Source: Chloroflexota bacterium
GTDB lineage: Bacteria > Chloroflexota > Anaerolineae > Anaerolineales > UBA11579
Direction: 5' to 3'
Assembly: GCA_016191875.1 (NCBI GenBank)
Contig: JACPVG010000036.1
Coordinates: 299,252 to 363,251, forward strand
DNA: 64,000 bases
The notes beneath the pieces were generated by a model, which did not search any database, was not told where the DNA came from, and was given only the letters and a program-made list of their open reading frames with translations. Each line of letters starts with the position of its first letter. Within the stretch, counting starts at the first letter, position 1. Below, one piece after another: positions 1 to 8,734 of the stretch. Made by a program: the position numbers and the translations under genes.

Positions 1-1080
1 TTCGAGTCCAGCGGCGACATCTACCTCTTCCTGCACCCCGGCCCGGAAGCGGTTCGGGAGCCCTGGCCGGCGGTGGTCGTCGGCAATGTGCCGCGCGGCG
101 AAGACGCCTTCGCCATGGATGTGGACGGTGACGGCGCGCTGGACATCGTCTCCTCGCACGAGGGTGACACCCTCGCCATCTATGTGCATTGGGGGCCGCG
201 CAACCCCGCCAACCTGCTCGACCCGGAGAAATGGAAGACCGAACTCCTGCCGGCCTCGCAGGGCGTCTCTTGGATGTTCGCCATCCCGATGGACGTGAAC
301 CAGGATGGCCGCATGGATATCGTGGCCGGGGCGAAGAGCGATTACATCCGGGTCACGCGCGGCGAGGTGGCCTGGTTCGAGGCTCCCCAGGAGAACCGGC
401 GCGACCTGAGCGCTTGGCGGCATCATGAGATCGACTACGCCGGCTGGGTGATGTCGCTGATCGAATACGATGTCAACGGCGACGGCCTGCCCGATTTGGT
501 GGTCACCGACCGCGACTCGGACGCCGAGCACCAGGGGCCGCGCTGGCTGGAGAACCCCGGCCGCGCCTGGCGGCGTGAATGGGTTTCGCACTTCTTCCGC
601 GACCTGGCGGGGACGTGGCCCAACTTCATGGACATCGGCGACCTGGACGGCGACGGCATTGAGGATTTCGTCATTCCTCTGCACCAGGAAGCAACGGTCC
701 TGTTCGTGCGCCGGTTGAACAAGGATGGAGCGTCGGAGGTGGAAACCTACCCGATCCAATGGGCCGGCACGGATGCAGAAATTCCCAAGGGTGTGGCTCT
801 CCACGACGTGGACCGCGACGGACAGATGGACATCATCCTGAGTTTCGCCCGCGCCGAAGATGGCTCGTCCGGCCTGGGCTGGCTTAGCCACTCAGGCAAC
901 CCCTACGAGCCGCTGTGGACCTGGCACGACATCGCCGGGCAGCAGGGCATAAAGTACGACTTCCCGCTGCTCTACGACGTGGACCAGGATGGCGACCTGG
1001 ACATCCTCATCACCGAAGAAGAAGGCGGCCTGGGCGTGGTGTGGTACGAGAATCCGCTCATCAACCCGCCCGCGCCGTGA
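1..1080 (+). CDS. FG-GAP/VCBS repeat protein, 5' end outside window
   Basis: The frame is open from base 1, so the ORF-track start at 73 is internal and the gene begins upstream. The visible 359 residues consist of repeated beta-propeller blades with Asp-rich calcium-binding loops such as DVDGDGALDI, DVNGDGLPDL, DLDGDGIEDF and DVDQDGDLDI, spaced roughly 60-70 residues apart. This is the FG-GAP/VCBS architecture of secreted or surface-exposed integrin-like propellers. A signal peptide cannot be assessed because the N-terminus is missing. The protein ends in a short Pro-rich tail and converges on the MBOAT gene. No catalytic domain is visible, so the ligand is unknown. The family call is secure; the biological role is not. 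Confidence 0.85.
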   Translation, partial: FESSGDIYLFLHPGPEAVREPWPAVVVGNVPRGEDAFAMDVDGDGALDIVSSHEGDTLAIYVHWGPRNPANLLDPEKWKTELLPASQGVSWMFAIPMDVNQDGRMDIVAGAKSDYIRVTRGEVAWFEAPQENRRDLSAWRHHEIDYAGWVMSLIEYDVNGDGLPDLVVTDRDSDAEHQGPRWLENPGRAWRREWVSHFFRDLAGTWPNFMDIGDLDGDGIEDFVIPLHQEATVLFVRRLNKDGASEVETYPIQWAGTDAEIPKGVALHDVDRDGQMDIILSFARAEDGSSGLGWLSHSGNPYEPLWTWHDIAGQQGIKYDFPLLYDVDQDGDLDILITEEEGGLGVVWYENPLINPPAP

Positions 1081-1203
1081 GAAATCGCGAGCCGAGGCTG
1101 GCACCGGCCGGCCGTCTGGGCGCCGTGGCTGGGGGCACTCCATGAAAGCGTATGCTGTCGCCTGAAGATCTTATGGGTTCCAGATGGCTGCCCATCAGGT
1201 CGT

Positions 1204-2589
1204 TCAAAATCCGGCGTAGATGAAATCTGCCCTGGCCAGGCCGCGCAGGGAAACGAACACCACCAGCGCCAGCCCGGCGGCGGCGAATGCACGCGCCCAC
1301 TTCGGCCAGAGCTGGAAGAACAATTCGCCGCGGCGCGTCTGGGCCGCATCCAGGGCCAGTGAAACCAGTGCTACCCCCCAGACCTGCGGGAGAGCCGCCC
1401 ACCAGCGTGACGGTTCCAGCAGCGCCAGCCAGTAGGCCAGGCTGGCCGAGATACCCACCTGAAATGGCACCCAGGCCAGGCTGACCAGCACAAAGACCGT
1501 GAGCGCGCCGAGCGTTTGCAGCCAGAGCGGTTTCTCTTGGGGAGGCCGCGCCCGGCCCCACAGGGCCGGAAGGCGTTCGGCGGCCTGGTACAGCCCGTGG
1601 AGGCCGCCCCACAACAACATCCGGGCCAGACCACCCTCTGCGCTGCCATGCCACAGGCCGCTGGCGAGCATGGTGACCAACGGCGGCACGGCGATGTGGA
1701 CCAACACTACAGACGAAGGCAGGCCTTTCGCCAGTGCCCGCCGCACCGGGAAGTAAACGTAATCTCGCAGCCAGTGGGAAAGCGAAATGTGCCAGCGGTT
1801 CCAGAACTCGGCGAAGTTGCGGGCGAAGAAGGGCTGCTCGAAGTTGCGGCTCAATTCGATGCCGAACAGCAGGCTGGCGGCGCGCATCAGGTCGGTGTAA
1901 CCGGCGAAGTCGTTGTAGAGCGCGAAAGCGTAGGCCACCAGCCAGGTTACCAGCCCGCTCTCGTGTGCCCAGAAGGCGTTATCCGGGATCATGGCGAACA
2001 GGCCGTCGGCCAGCACCGCCTTGCGCAGCAGCCCCAGCGCCGCCAGCCCGAACGCCTGCTGCACCTGCGCGGCCTGGGGCGGACCGGAAACGGCCAGGCG
2101 CGGCACGAAGAGCCGGGCGCGCTCCAACGGGCCCGAAAGGAATTTGGGGAAATAAGCCAGATACAGCAGGACATCCAGCGGGCTGGCCAGGGCGGGCATC
2201 TGGCCGCGGCGCACGTCCACCAGATAGGAAACCGCCTGCACGGAATAGAAGGAAAGTCCCAGCGGGGCCAGCAGGGCCAGCGTGGCCGGGTTGAGGCCGG
2301 TGAGAGCGGCCAGCGGCTCAAGGAAATATCCCTGAAGCTTGAAGGTCAACAGCAGGCCAAGGTTGAGCAGTGCGCCCAGCCACGGCCCCCAGACCGCTGG
2401 CCGGCGCCCCAGCGCCCAGGTGAGCAGGCCAACGCCCGTCAGCAGGAGGGCCGGGAACCAGCCCCAGGCCAGAGCAAATGCCAGCGAAAGGACGAGCAGC
2501 CAGGCGCGCCGCCATTTCGCTGGCAACGCCCAATAGATCAGCGCTCCGGTCAGGGTCAGGCCCCAAAACGCCCAGGAAAGGATGCTCAC
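1204..2589 (-). CDS. MBOAT family membrane-bound O-acyltransferase (AlgI/DltB-like)
   Basis: This 461-residue polytopic membrane protein has the MBOAT core: FPKFLSGPLERA, then NDFAGYTDLMRAASLLFGI, EFWNRWHISLSHWLRDYV and GLWHG, which carries the near-invariant active-site histidine. Members move acyl groups from a cytoplasmic donor through the membrane onto extracellular polysaccharide or teichoic-acid-like acceptors. The length matches AlgI/PatA/DltB-type enzymes. The start overlaps the stop of the upstream SGNH-like gene by 4 nt, so the two are translationally coupled. By analogy with AlgI plus AlgJ/X or PatA plus PatB, they probably form one surface-glycan O-acetylation unit. The acceptor glycan is not identifiable because no polysaccharide synthesis genes flank it here. 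Confidence 0.93.
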   Translation of the reverse strand: MSILSWAFWGLTLTGALIYWALPAKWRRAWLLVLSLAFALAWGWFPALLLTGVGLLTWALGRRPAVWGPWLGALLNLGLLLTFKLQGYFLEPLAALTGLNPATLALLAPLGLSFYSVQAVSYLVDVRRGQMPALASPLDVLLYLAYFPKFLSGPLERARLFVPRLAVSGPPQAAQVQQAFGLAALGLLRKAVLADGLFAMIPDNAFWAHESGLVTWLVAYAFALYNDFAGYTDLMRAASLLFGIELSRNFEQPFFARNFAEFWNRWHISLSHWLRDYVYFPVRRALAKGLPSSVVLVHIAVPPLVTMLASGLWHGSAEGGLARMLLWGGLHGLYQAAERLPALWGRARPPQEKPLWLQTLGALTVFVLVSLAWVPFQVGISASLAYWLALLEPSRWWAALPQVWGVALVSLALDAAQTRRGELFFQLWPKWARAFAAAGLALVVFVSLRGLARADFIYAGF

Positions 2590-3641
2590 GGCGCGCCTGG
2601 CAACTGTATCTTCAACCGCGCCGCCAGCCAGGCGCTGAACTGCTGCGCGCCGGCGCGGTTGAGGTGGTTGCGGTCGGCCCAGACGGCGGGCGGCAGATCA
2701 ACCTGGCCGAAGGACGGCACAAACAGAAATTCGTTGGCCGTGGAGAAATCTTCCAACGCCTGGATAAAGGCGGCATGGTCGGCCGCGCCGTTGCCCAGAT
2801 ACAACAGGAAGGATTCGTGGACGGGCATTTCCACCAGGACGAGACGCGTCCCGGAAGCCGCCGCAGCGCGCGCCAGGTCTTCCAGGCCGGCCCACTCCTC
2901 CGGCAGGATGCGGTAATCGCGCAGGCTTGCAACGATCTCGCGCTGGGTGAGTTCGGGTTCGCTAAGCGGCTGGGTGACGTCGATGCTCTGGCCGTCGATG
3001 GGTTCAAACCCATCATAGTCCTCCAGGGACGTCGGAGTGACCCACCATTCACCGAGCGGTTCGGCCCAGTAGGAGAAGGCCAGCAACTGCCCGTAGAAGC
3101 GCGAGCGGGCCAGCAGCCAGCCTTCGAGCGTGAACTGCCCACGGGCGTATTGCAGCCACGGCCTGGGGATGACCAATTGGCGCCACTGGGTCGCGCTGTC
3201 GATGGCGGCGAAGGCGCGCATTTCCACCCCATAGATGAGCAGGGTTGGCCGGTAACGTTGCAGCAAGGCGTGGGCCAGCGCTCCGGCTCCGGCGGCGCTC
3301 ATCCCATTGAGGCTGAAGTTGAAGCATTCCACGCCCAGCCTGTCTGCCAGTGGGTTGGGGTCCAGGCCCAGCAGAGGCATGGAACTGCCAAGAATGATGC
3401 AGTCGATGACGCCCTGTTCGGCGAGGCGGGCATCCAGGGCGGCCAGCTTCAGATCGAGTTGGCGCAGGGGAGTGCCAACTCCCGGTGCGGGCAGATGGGC
3501 GGCCAGCGGCGCGCGCACAAGCGCCTCGCCGGAGAGGCACACAACCGCCAGCGCCAGCAGGGTGCGGCGAATGGAGGAGGCGATATCTCTAAGGGTGACC
3601 GACGGCGAAGGTTTATCCATCAGCACAAAGCTCCGGGTCAT
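2586..3641 (-). CDS. SGNH-like membrane-anchored partner of the MBOAT transferase
   Basis: A 351-residue protein with one N-terminal hydrophobic segment (TLLALAVVCLSGEALV) and an SGNH-hydrolase-like fold. The nucleophile block is IILGSSMPLLGLDPN, a GxSN-like block appears as FNFSLNGMSAAGAG, and the C-terminal D-x-x-H pair is DRNHLNRAGAQQF. Such proteins work with MBOAT transporters to place or remove acyl groups on extracellular sugars. The 4-nt overlap with the MBOAT gene supports one operon. The annotated ATG at 3641 lies inside a TATAAT-like hexamer (complement of 3640-3645). If that hexamer is the promoter, the in-frame ATG at 3620 (MDKPSPSV) is the better start. The function is inferred from the fold and the neighbour. 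Confidence 0.8.
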   Translation of the reverse strand: MTRSFVLMDKPSPSVTLRDIASSIRRTLLALAVVCLSGEALVRAPLAAHLPAPGVGTPLRQLDLKLAALDARLAEQGVIDCIILGSSMPLLGLDPNPLADRLGVECFNFSLNGMSAAGAGALAHALLQRYRPTLLIYGVEMRAFAAIDSATQWRQLVIPRPWLQYARGQFTLEGWLLARSRFYGQLLAFSYWAEPLGEWWVTPTSLEDYDGFEPIDGQSIDVTQPLSEPELTQREIVASLRDYRILPEEWAGLEDLARAAAASGTRLVLVEMPVHESFLLYLGNGAADHAAFIQALEDFSTANEFLFVPSFGQVDLPPAVWADRNHLNRAGAQQFSAWLAARLKIQLPGAP

Positions 3642-3754
3642 TATATGCCCTTATCTTCTGAGATGTTGCTCACAGAGTATCGTTTCCAGCATTCGGCGTT
3701 CTTCCGGAATTGAACTGCAAAAAAGGAATAGCGGGTTCTAACAAACTCGAGACC

Positions 3755-3782
3755 TTGACAACCCTCAAACTTCTTGTACAAT
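3755..3782 (+). promoter_or_regulatory. sigma70-type promoter of the tetR-ABC operon
   Basis: A consensus TTGACA (3755-3760) is separated by 16 bp from TACAAT (3777-3782). It lies 35 bp before the TetR-family start codon, and the predicted transcription start falls inside the adjacent palindrome. Confidence 0.75.
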
Positions 3783-3785
3783 AAT

Positions 3786-3799
3786 AACGAACGTTCGTT
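3786..3799 (+). promoter_or_regulatory. candidate TetR operator, perfect 14-bp palindrome
   Basis: AACGAACGTTCGTT is identical to its reverse complement. It begins 4 bp after the -10 box, directly over the expected transcription start and 18 bp before the TetR-family gene. This is the classic position for an autorepression operator. Binding is inferred, not shown. Confidence 0.65.
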
Positions 3800-3817
3800 C
3801 ATTTCAAGGATACTGTG

Positions 3818-4432
3818 ATGACCGAAGAGATCCGGACCAAAGGCAAGCGCACACGTGAGGATATCCTCCAGGCGGCGTACGAGTTGTTCATCGCCAATGG
3901 TTACCACGGCACCTCCATGCGCCAGATCGCCGAGCGGGCTGGCATCGCCCTGGGCGGCATCTACAACCACTTCACCGGCAAGGAACAGATCTTCAAGGAA
4001 GTCATCATCCGCTTCCATCCGATCAAGGAACTGGTGCCGCTCATGGAGCAGGCCGAGGGCGAGACGGTAGCCGAATCGATGCGCGCCATCGCCCACATCA
4101 TCCAGGGCGAACTGAGCAAGCGGCGGGAATACCTGAACCTCCTGTTTGTGGAAATCGTGGAGTTCCAGGCCGCGCACCTGTCGGCCATCTTCAAGGAAGT
4201 GGTGCCGGTCGGGCTGCGCTTCGCCGAGGGGCTGTTCCGCCGGCGCGGCCAGTTGCGCGGCGGCAACGTGCCGCTGATGATGTTCGCCTTCCTTGTGCTG
4301 ATGTTCGGCTACTTCTTCGCCCAGAGTTTCGTCGAGGAACGCGTGCGCCTGCCGCTGCTGCGGCTGGACCTCGACCGCCTGGTGGATATCTACCTCTACG
4401 GCATCCTCGCCGATCGCCCGGAAAAGGGGTAA
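3818..4432 (+). CDS. TetR/AcrR family transcriptional regulator
   Basis: A 204-residue one-component repressor. The N-terminal helix-turn-helix reads TREDILQAAYELFIANGYHG followed by TSMRQIAERAGIALGGIYNHF, the signature DNA-binding domain of the TetR family. The remaining residues form the variable helical ligand-binding domain. Of the adjacent GTG (3815) and ATG (3818), I chose the ATG because AAGGA at 3806-3810 sits 7 nt before it. The gene is first in a five-gene operon with an ABC-2 exporter, and a perfect palindrome overlaps the promoter. The simplest reading is that it represses its own operon until the exported compound binds. The ligand is unknown. Confidence 0.92.
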   Translation: MTEEIRTKGKRTREDILQAAYELFIANGYHGTSMRQIAERAGIALGGIYNHFTGKEQIFKEVIIRFHPIKELVPLMEQAEGETVAESMRAIAHIIQGELSKRREYLNLLFVEIVEFQAAHLSAIFKEVVPVGLRFAEGLFRRRGQLRGGNVPLMMFAFLVLMFGYFFAQSFVEERVRLPLLRLDLDRLVDIYLYGILADRPEKG

Positions 4433-4437
4433 CGCCC

Positions 4438-5571
4438 ATGCGCAACACCCGCCTGCTTTCCATGATTCGCAAGGAATTCATCCAGATCCTGCGCGACCCG
4501 CGCACGCTGGCGCTGGTGCTGGTCATCCCGGTGGTGCAGTTGTTCCTGCTCGGCTACGCCGCCAACAACGACGTGCGCAACGTGCCGCTGGCGGTGTTCG
4601 ACCAGGACCGCAGCCCGGCGGCGCGTGAATTGCTGGACGCCTACCGGGCGGCGGACTACTTCATGCTGGCCTTCGACGTCTCCTCCGAGGAGGAATTGCG
4701 CCGCCTGATCGAGAACGGCCAGGCCGGGGTGGGGCTGATCATCCCGCCCGGCTACGGGGCGGCGATCGAGGGGACCGGCTCGGCGGACGTGATGTTCATC
4801 TTAGACGGCAGCGACCCGTCGGTGGCGGCCACCGGGCTTTCGGCCGCGCAGTTGATCGGCCAGGCGCATGGCGCCCGCATCCAGGCCGAACGCCTGGCGC
4901 GCATCGGCGTGACGGGCGCGGCTCAGCCGCCGCTGGAGGTGCACCTGACCGTCTGGTACAACCCCGACCTGGAAGACTCCTTCTTCATGATTCCGGGCAT
5001 CATTGGCATGATCCTTTATGCCATCACTTCGCTGCTCACCGCCAACGCCGTGGTGCGCGAACGCGAGCGCGGCACCATCGAGCAGTTGATCATTACACCC
5101 ATCCGGCCCTGGGAACTGGTGGTGGGCAAGATCGCGCCCTACACCATCCTGGCGCTGCTCAACACCATCGAAGTGCTCGCCATCGGTTCGCTCTGGTTCG
5201 GCGTGCCCATCCGGAGCAGCCTGCTGGTGATCCTGGGGTTGTCGGCGCTGTTCCTGCTCTCCAGCCTGGGGATCGGGTTGCTGGCCTCCACAGTGGCCAA
5301 TACCCAGCAGGAGGCCATGCTCACCGTCTGGCTGACGATGCTGCCGGCGTTGTTCCTCTCCGGTTTCTTCTTCCCCTTGCAGGCCATGCCCAAATTCCTG
5401 CAGGCGGTGAGTCTCATCTTTCCCCTGCGCTATTACCTTTCCATCATCCGCACCCTGCTGCTGAAGGGCACCAGCCCGGCGGCGCTGTGGCCGGACATCC
5501 TGGCGCTGGCGGTCTTCGGGGTCGTCCTGATGACCCTGGCCGCCCTGCGTTTCCGCAAACGATTGGACTGA
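4438..5571 (+). CDS. ABC-2 type transporter permease (YbhS/YbhR-like)
   Basis: A 377-residue ABC-2 permease. A first membrane helix (TLALVLVIPVVQLFLLGYA) is followed by a large extracytoplasmic domain (about residues 45-170). Then come the typical block YNPDLEDSFFMIPGIIGMIL, a charged cytoplasmic loop RERERGTIEQLIITPIRPWE and a cluster of four to five C-terminal helices. This is the YbhS/YhhJ drug- or macromolecule-efflux type that works with a HlyD adaptor and a double ATPase. It starts 5 bp after tetR. Only one permease gene is present although two ATPase genes follow, whereas ybhFSR-like systems usually have two permeases. It may act as a homodimer. Confidence 0.92.
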   Translation: MRNTRLLSMIRKEFIQILRDPRTLALVLVIPVVQLFLLGYAANNDVRNVPLAVFDQDRSPAARELLDAYRAADYFMLAFDVSSEEELRRLIENGQAGVGLIIPPGYGAAIEGTGSADVMFILDGSDPSVAATGLSAAQLIGQAHGARIQAERLARIGVTGAAQPPLEVHLTVWYNPDLEDSFFMIPGIIGMILYAITSLLTANAVVRERERGTIEQLIITPIRPWELVVGKIAPYTILALLNTIEVLAIGSLWFGVPIRSSLLVILGLSALFLLSSLGIGLLASTVANTQQEAMLTVWLTMLPALFLSGFFFPLQAMPKFLQAVSLIFPLRYYLSIIRTLLLKGTSPAALWPDILALAVFGVVLMTLAALRFRKRLD

Positions 5572-5589
5572 TCCTCTCTGGAGGCCGAC

Positions 5590-6855
5590 ATGCACGAACG
5601 ACTCGCACACATTCGACGTTTCGCCCCGCTGGTGGTCATCGGCGTTTTGCTGGTTGCGGCGGTGGTTTACCTGGTGAACCTGACCCGGCCGGGGGAGGCG
5701 GCCCTGGAAGCCTCCGGCACCATCGAGGCGGTCTCCGTGCGGCTGGCCGCCGAACTGGGCGGCAGGGTGCTGGAAGTGCTCGTCCGCGAGGGCGAAGCGG
5801 TGACGGCCGGGCAGGCGCTGGTGCGCCTGGACGACGCGTTGCTCCAGGCCCAGCGGCGGCAAGCGGCCGCGGCCCTGGCGCAGGCGCCCGCCGGGGTGAC
5901 CGCCGCCCAGCTGGAACTGGAAGCCGCCCAGCAGGCCCACGCTGCGCTGTTCGAAAACCTGGACCTGGCGCGCGCCCAGGCCGCCCAGGAGGCGGCGCGC
6001 GCCGCGACGGTGGTGCGCGACCTGGAACGCAATGTGGTCAACCTGGCCTCGCCCAGCAAGCAGACCGAGATCGACAAGGCACGCGCCAACGTGGTGCTGC
6101 TGGCCGACCGCCTGGACAAGGCCCGCGAAGCCTACGAGCCTTATGCCAACAAGCCCGAAGACAACCTGACGCGCGCCTCGCTCCAGCAGCAACTGGCCGC
6201 CGCCCAGCAGTCCTACGACGACGCCGTGCGGCTGCTCAACAACCTGGAAGGCACCACCAACCCGCTGGACCTGGGTGAAGCCGAGGCCGAATTGCTGGTG
6301 GCGCGCGAGCGGCTGGCGCAGGCCCAGCGCAACCTGGATGATCTGGCCGAAGGGCCCGACCCGGACGCGCTGGCCCTGGCCGAAACCCGGCTGGAGAACG
6401 CCCAGGCGCAATTGACCGCCGCCCAGGCGCGCGTGACCGCCGCCGAAGCCGCCCTGGCGGCGCTGGACCTGCAAATCGAGAAGATGACTGTGCGCGCCCC
6501 GCGCGACGGCATTGTGCTGTCCCGTTCCGTGGAACCCGGCGAGGTGGTCCTGCCCGGCGCGCCCTTAATCACCCTCGCCGACCTCTCCAGCCTGACCATC
6601 ACCGTCTTCCTGCCGGAAGACCTCTACGGGCGGGTGAGCCTGGGGGCGGAGGCCGGCGTGCGGGTCGATTCCTTCCCGGGCGAGGTCTTCAGCGGCGAAG
6701 TGGTGCGCATCGCCGACCAGGCCGAATTCACCCCGCGCAACGTGCAGACCGTCGAGGGGCGCAAGACGACCGTGTTCGCCATCGAACTGCGGGTGGACGA
6801 CCCGCAGGGCCGGCTCAAACCCGGCATGCCCGCCGACGTGGATTTCGAGGACTGA
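5590..6855 (+). CDS. HlyD/YbhG-like periplasmic adaptor of the efflux system
   Basis: A 421-residue membrane-fusion protein. It has one N-terminal anchor (FAPLVVIGVLLVAAVVYLV), a split biotinyl-lipoyl domain (GTIEAVSVRLAAELGGRVLE at the front, MTVRAPRDGIVLSRSVEPGE at the back), a long Ala/Gln-rich alpha-hairpin coiled coil between them (about residues 80-290) and a beta-barrel domain near the C-terminus. In Gram-negative efflux pumps such adaptors join the inner-membrane transporter to an outer channel. No TolC-like gene is present here. An SD-like GGAGG lies 6 nt before the ATG. The gene sits between the permease and the ATPases, so it belongs to the same export complex. Confidence 0.92.
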   Translation: MHERLAHIRRFAPLVVIGVLLVAAVVYLVNLTRPGEAALEASGTIEAVSVRLAAELGGRVLEVLVREGEAVTAGQALVRLDDALLQAQRRQAAAALAQAPAGVTAAQLELEAAQQAHAALFENLDLARAQAAQEAARAATVVRDLERNVVNLASPSKQTEIDKARANVVLLADRLDKAREAYEPYANKPEDNLTRASLQQQLAAAQQSYDDAVRLLNNLEGTTNPLDLGEAEAELLVARERLAQAQRNLDDLAEGPDPDALALAETRLENAQAQLTAAQARVTAAEAALAALDLQIEKMTVRAPRDGIVLSRSVEPGEVVLPGAPLITLADLSSLTITVFLPEDLYGRVSLGAEAGVRVDSFPGEVFSGEVVRIADQAEFTPRNVQTVEGRKTTVFAIELRVDDPQGRLKPGMPADVDFED

Positions 6856-6860
6856 ACCGC

Positions 6861-7808
6861 ATGGCTGAACCGCTCCTGCAGGCGCGCGGCATCACCAAAC
6901 GCTTCGGCGGCAAGGCCGCCGTGGACGGACTGGACCTGGCCCTGTTTCCGGGCGAGATCCTTGGGCTGGTGGGGCCGGACGGGGCCGGGAAGACCACCGC
7001 CATCCGCCTGCTGTGCGGCGCGTTGCGCCTGGACGAAGGCGAAGTGACCCTGATGGGGCTGGATCTGCGCCGCCAGGTGGACCGCGCCCGCGAGCACATC
7101 GGCTATCTTTCGCAGCGGTTTTCCTTCTACGAGGACCTGAGCGTGATGGAGAACCTGCGTTTCTTCGCCGAGATCCGCGGCCTGAGCGGGGTGGAATGGG
7201 GGCCGCGCGCCAATGAAATCCTGGCGTTCGTGGGCCTGGCGGAGTTCACCGAACGGCGCGCCGGCAAGCTCTCCGGCGGCATGCGCCAGAAGCTCGGCCT
7301 GGCCAGCGCGCTGGTGCACCGCCCCAAACTGCTGCTGCTGGACGAACCCACCGGCGGCGTGGACCCGGTGACGCGCCAGGACTTCTGGCAGTTGATCATC
7401 CGCATGGTGCGCCAGGAGGGCGTGGGCGTCATCATCAGCACGCCGTACATGGACGAGGCCACGCGCTGTTCGCGGGTGGCCCTGCTGCAAAACGGCCGGG
7501 CGGTGGCGGAAGATACGCCGGAGAACCTGCGCCGGCGCCTGGCCGGGCGCATCGTGGAAGTGCGCGGCGCGCCTCTGGCTGCCCTGCGCGCCGCCGCGGC
7601 CGGGCTGCCGGGCGTGGCCGATGTGCAGGCATTTGGCGATCGCCTGCACGTGCGGTTGGCCGCGGCTGAACCGGAGACGGCCATCGCTGCCCTGCGGGCC
7701 GTCCTGGCCGGTACGGATATCCGCCTGGACGATGCCCGCGCCATCGCGCCGCAATTGGAGGATGTGTTCATGGCCTACGCCGGGCGCGGAGAGATTCAAG
7801 ATGCCTGA
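6861..7808 (+). CDS. ABC transporter ATP-binding protein (first of two)
   Basis: A 315-residue ATPase with Walker A GPDGAGKTTAI, Q-loop SQRFSFYEDL, a canonical signature LSGGMRQKLGLA, and Walker B plus D-loop LLLLDEPTGGVDP. The C-terminal extension (about residues 220-315) resembles the regulatory domains of ABC-2 exporters. It starts 5 bp after the adaptor gene, and its stop overlaps the start of the second ATPase by 8 nt, so the two are translationally coupled. Together they correspond to the two halves of fused YbhF/RbbA-type ATPases. It powers export through the ABC-2 permease encoded upstream; the substrate is unknown. Confidence 0.94.
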   Translation: MAEPLLQARGITKRFGGKAAVDGLDLALFPGEILGLVGPDGAGKTTAIRLLCGALRLDEGEVTLMGLDLRRQVDRAREHIGYLSQRFSFYEDLSVMENLRFFAEIRGLSGVEWGPRANEILAFVGLAEFTERRAGKLSGGMRQKLGLASALVHRPKLLLLDEPTGGVDPVTRQDFWQLIIRMVRQEGVGVIISTPYMDEATRCSRVALLQNGRAVAEDTPENLRRRLAGRIVEVRGAPLAALRAAAAGLPGVADVQAFGDRLHVRLAAAEPETAIAALRAVLAGTDIRLDDARAIAPQLEDVFMAYAGRGEIQDA

Positions 7809-8706
7809 GCCGGTAATCGTAACGGAGGGTCTGACCAAACGCTTCGGCGATTTCACCGCCGTGGATGCGGTGACCTTCGCGGTGGAGGCGCGCGAGGTGG
7901 TGGGCTACCTGGGCCCCAACGGCTCCGGCAAGACCACCACCATCCGCATGCTGCTGGGCCTGCTGCGCAGCAGCGCCGGGCGCGCTGAGGTGCTGGGTTA
8001 CGACATTGACCGGGAAACCGAGGCCATCCGCCAGCGCGTGGGCTACATGTCCCAGAAGTTTGCCCTGTACGACGACCTGACCGTCTGGGAGAACCTGACC
8101 TTCTACGCCGGGGTCTATGGCGTGATGGAAACCGGCCACCTGACGGATACGCTGGCACGCGTCGGGATGGGCGATTTGCACAGGGAGCGAGTGGCCGACC
8201 TGCCGGTGGGCTGGCGGCAGCGGCTGGCGCTGGCGACGGCCATCGTCCACAACCCGCGCCTGCTGTTCCTGGATGAACCCACCAGCGGGGTGGACCCGTT
8301 GGCGCGGCGCGCTTTCTGGGACCTGATCTACGAATTGGTGGAAAGCGGCATCACGGCCTTTGTGACCACCCACTTCATGGACGAGGCCGAATACTGCCAG
8401 CGAGTGGGCATCATGCGCGCCGGACGGCTGCTGGCGATGGACGCGCCCTCGGCGCTGAAGCGCGAGGCGTTGCCCGGCCGGGCCTGGGACGTGCGCCCGG
8501 CCGACCTGCTGGCGGCGCTGGCCGCCCTGGAGGCTGCGCCGGGGGTGCAACGCGTCGGGCTGGCGGGCGACCACCTGCGGGTGATCGCCGCCGCGGATGT
8601 GGAAGGCGCGGCCCTGGCGAAAGCGGCGGGAGACGGACGCGCCGGGGTGGAAGTGACGCCGGCCGAGCCCAGCCTGGAGGACGTGTTCCTGGCGCTGGCG
8701 GGCTGA
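7801..8706 (+). CDS. ABC transporter ATP-binding protein (second of two)
   Basis: A 301-residue ATPase. The track ORF begins at 7621, but the domain begins MPEPVIVTEGLTKRFGDF at 7801. That ATG sits in ATGCCTGA and overlaps the preceding stop by 8 nt, so I use this start. Walker A is GPNGSGKTTTI and Walker B is LLFLDEPTSGVDP. The signature is degenerate, LPVGWRQRLAL instead of LSGGQ, as also known from the second half of YbhF-like double ATPases. It should pair with the canonical first ATPase to form a heterodimer with one consensus and one non-consensus site. It is the last gene of the efflux operon. Confidence 0.94.
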   Translation: MPEPVIVTEGLTKRFGDFTAVDAVTFAVEAREVVGYLGPNGSGKTTTIRMLLGLLRSSAGRAEVLGYDIDRETEAIRQRVGYMSQKFALYDDLTVWENLTFYAGVYGVMETGHLTDTLARVGMGDLHRERVADLPVGWRQRLALATAIVHNPRLLFLDEPTSGVDPLARRAFWDLIYELVESGITAFVTTHFMDEAEYCQRVGIMRAGRLLAMDAPSALKREALPGRAWDVRPADLLAALAALEAAPGVQRVGLAGDHLRVIAAADVEGAALAKAAGDGRAGVEVTPAEPSLEDVFLALAG

Positions 8707-8721
8707 ACCGGCAGAGTGCGA

Positions 8722-8727
8722 TACAAT
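8722..8727 (+). promoter_or_regulatory. -10 box 7 bp before a start codon
   Basis: TACAAT lies 7 bp upstream of the ATG at 8735. Transcription would start at or next to the start codon and give a leaderless mRNA. No clear -35 is seen. Confidence 0.45.
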
Positions 8728-8734
8728 TCGCGGC

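Noticed and set aside
1516-3713. 466-aa and 411-aa plus-strand ORFs over the MBOAT and SGNH genes
   Set aside because: Opposite-strand shadows; the minus-strand proteins show conserved motifs and a 4-nt coupled overlap.
4801-6474. 557-aa minus-strand ORF over the permease and HlyD genes
   Set aside because: Shadow of GC-rich plus-strand genes that have clear families; the product is low-complexity Gln/Gly-rich.
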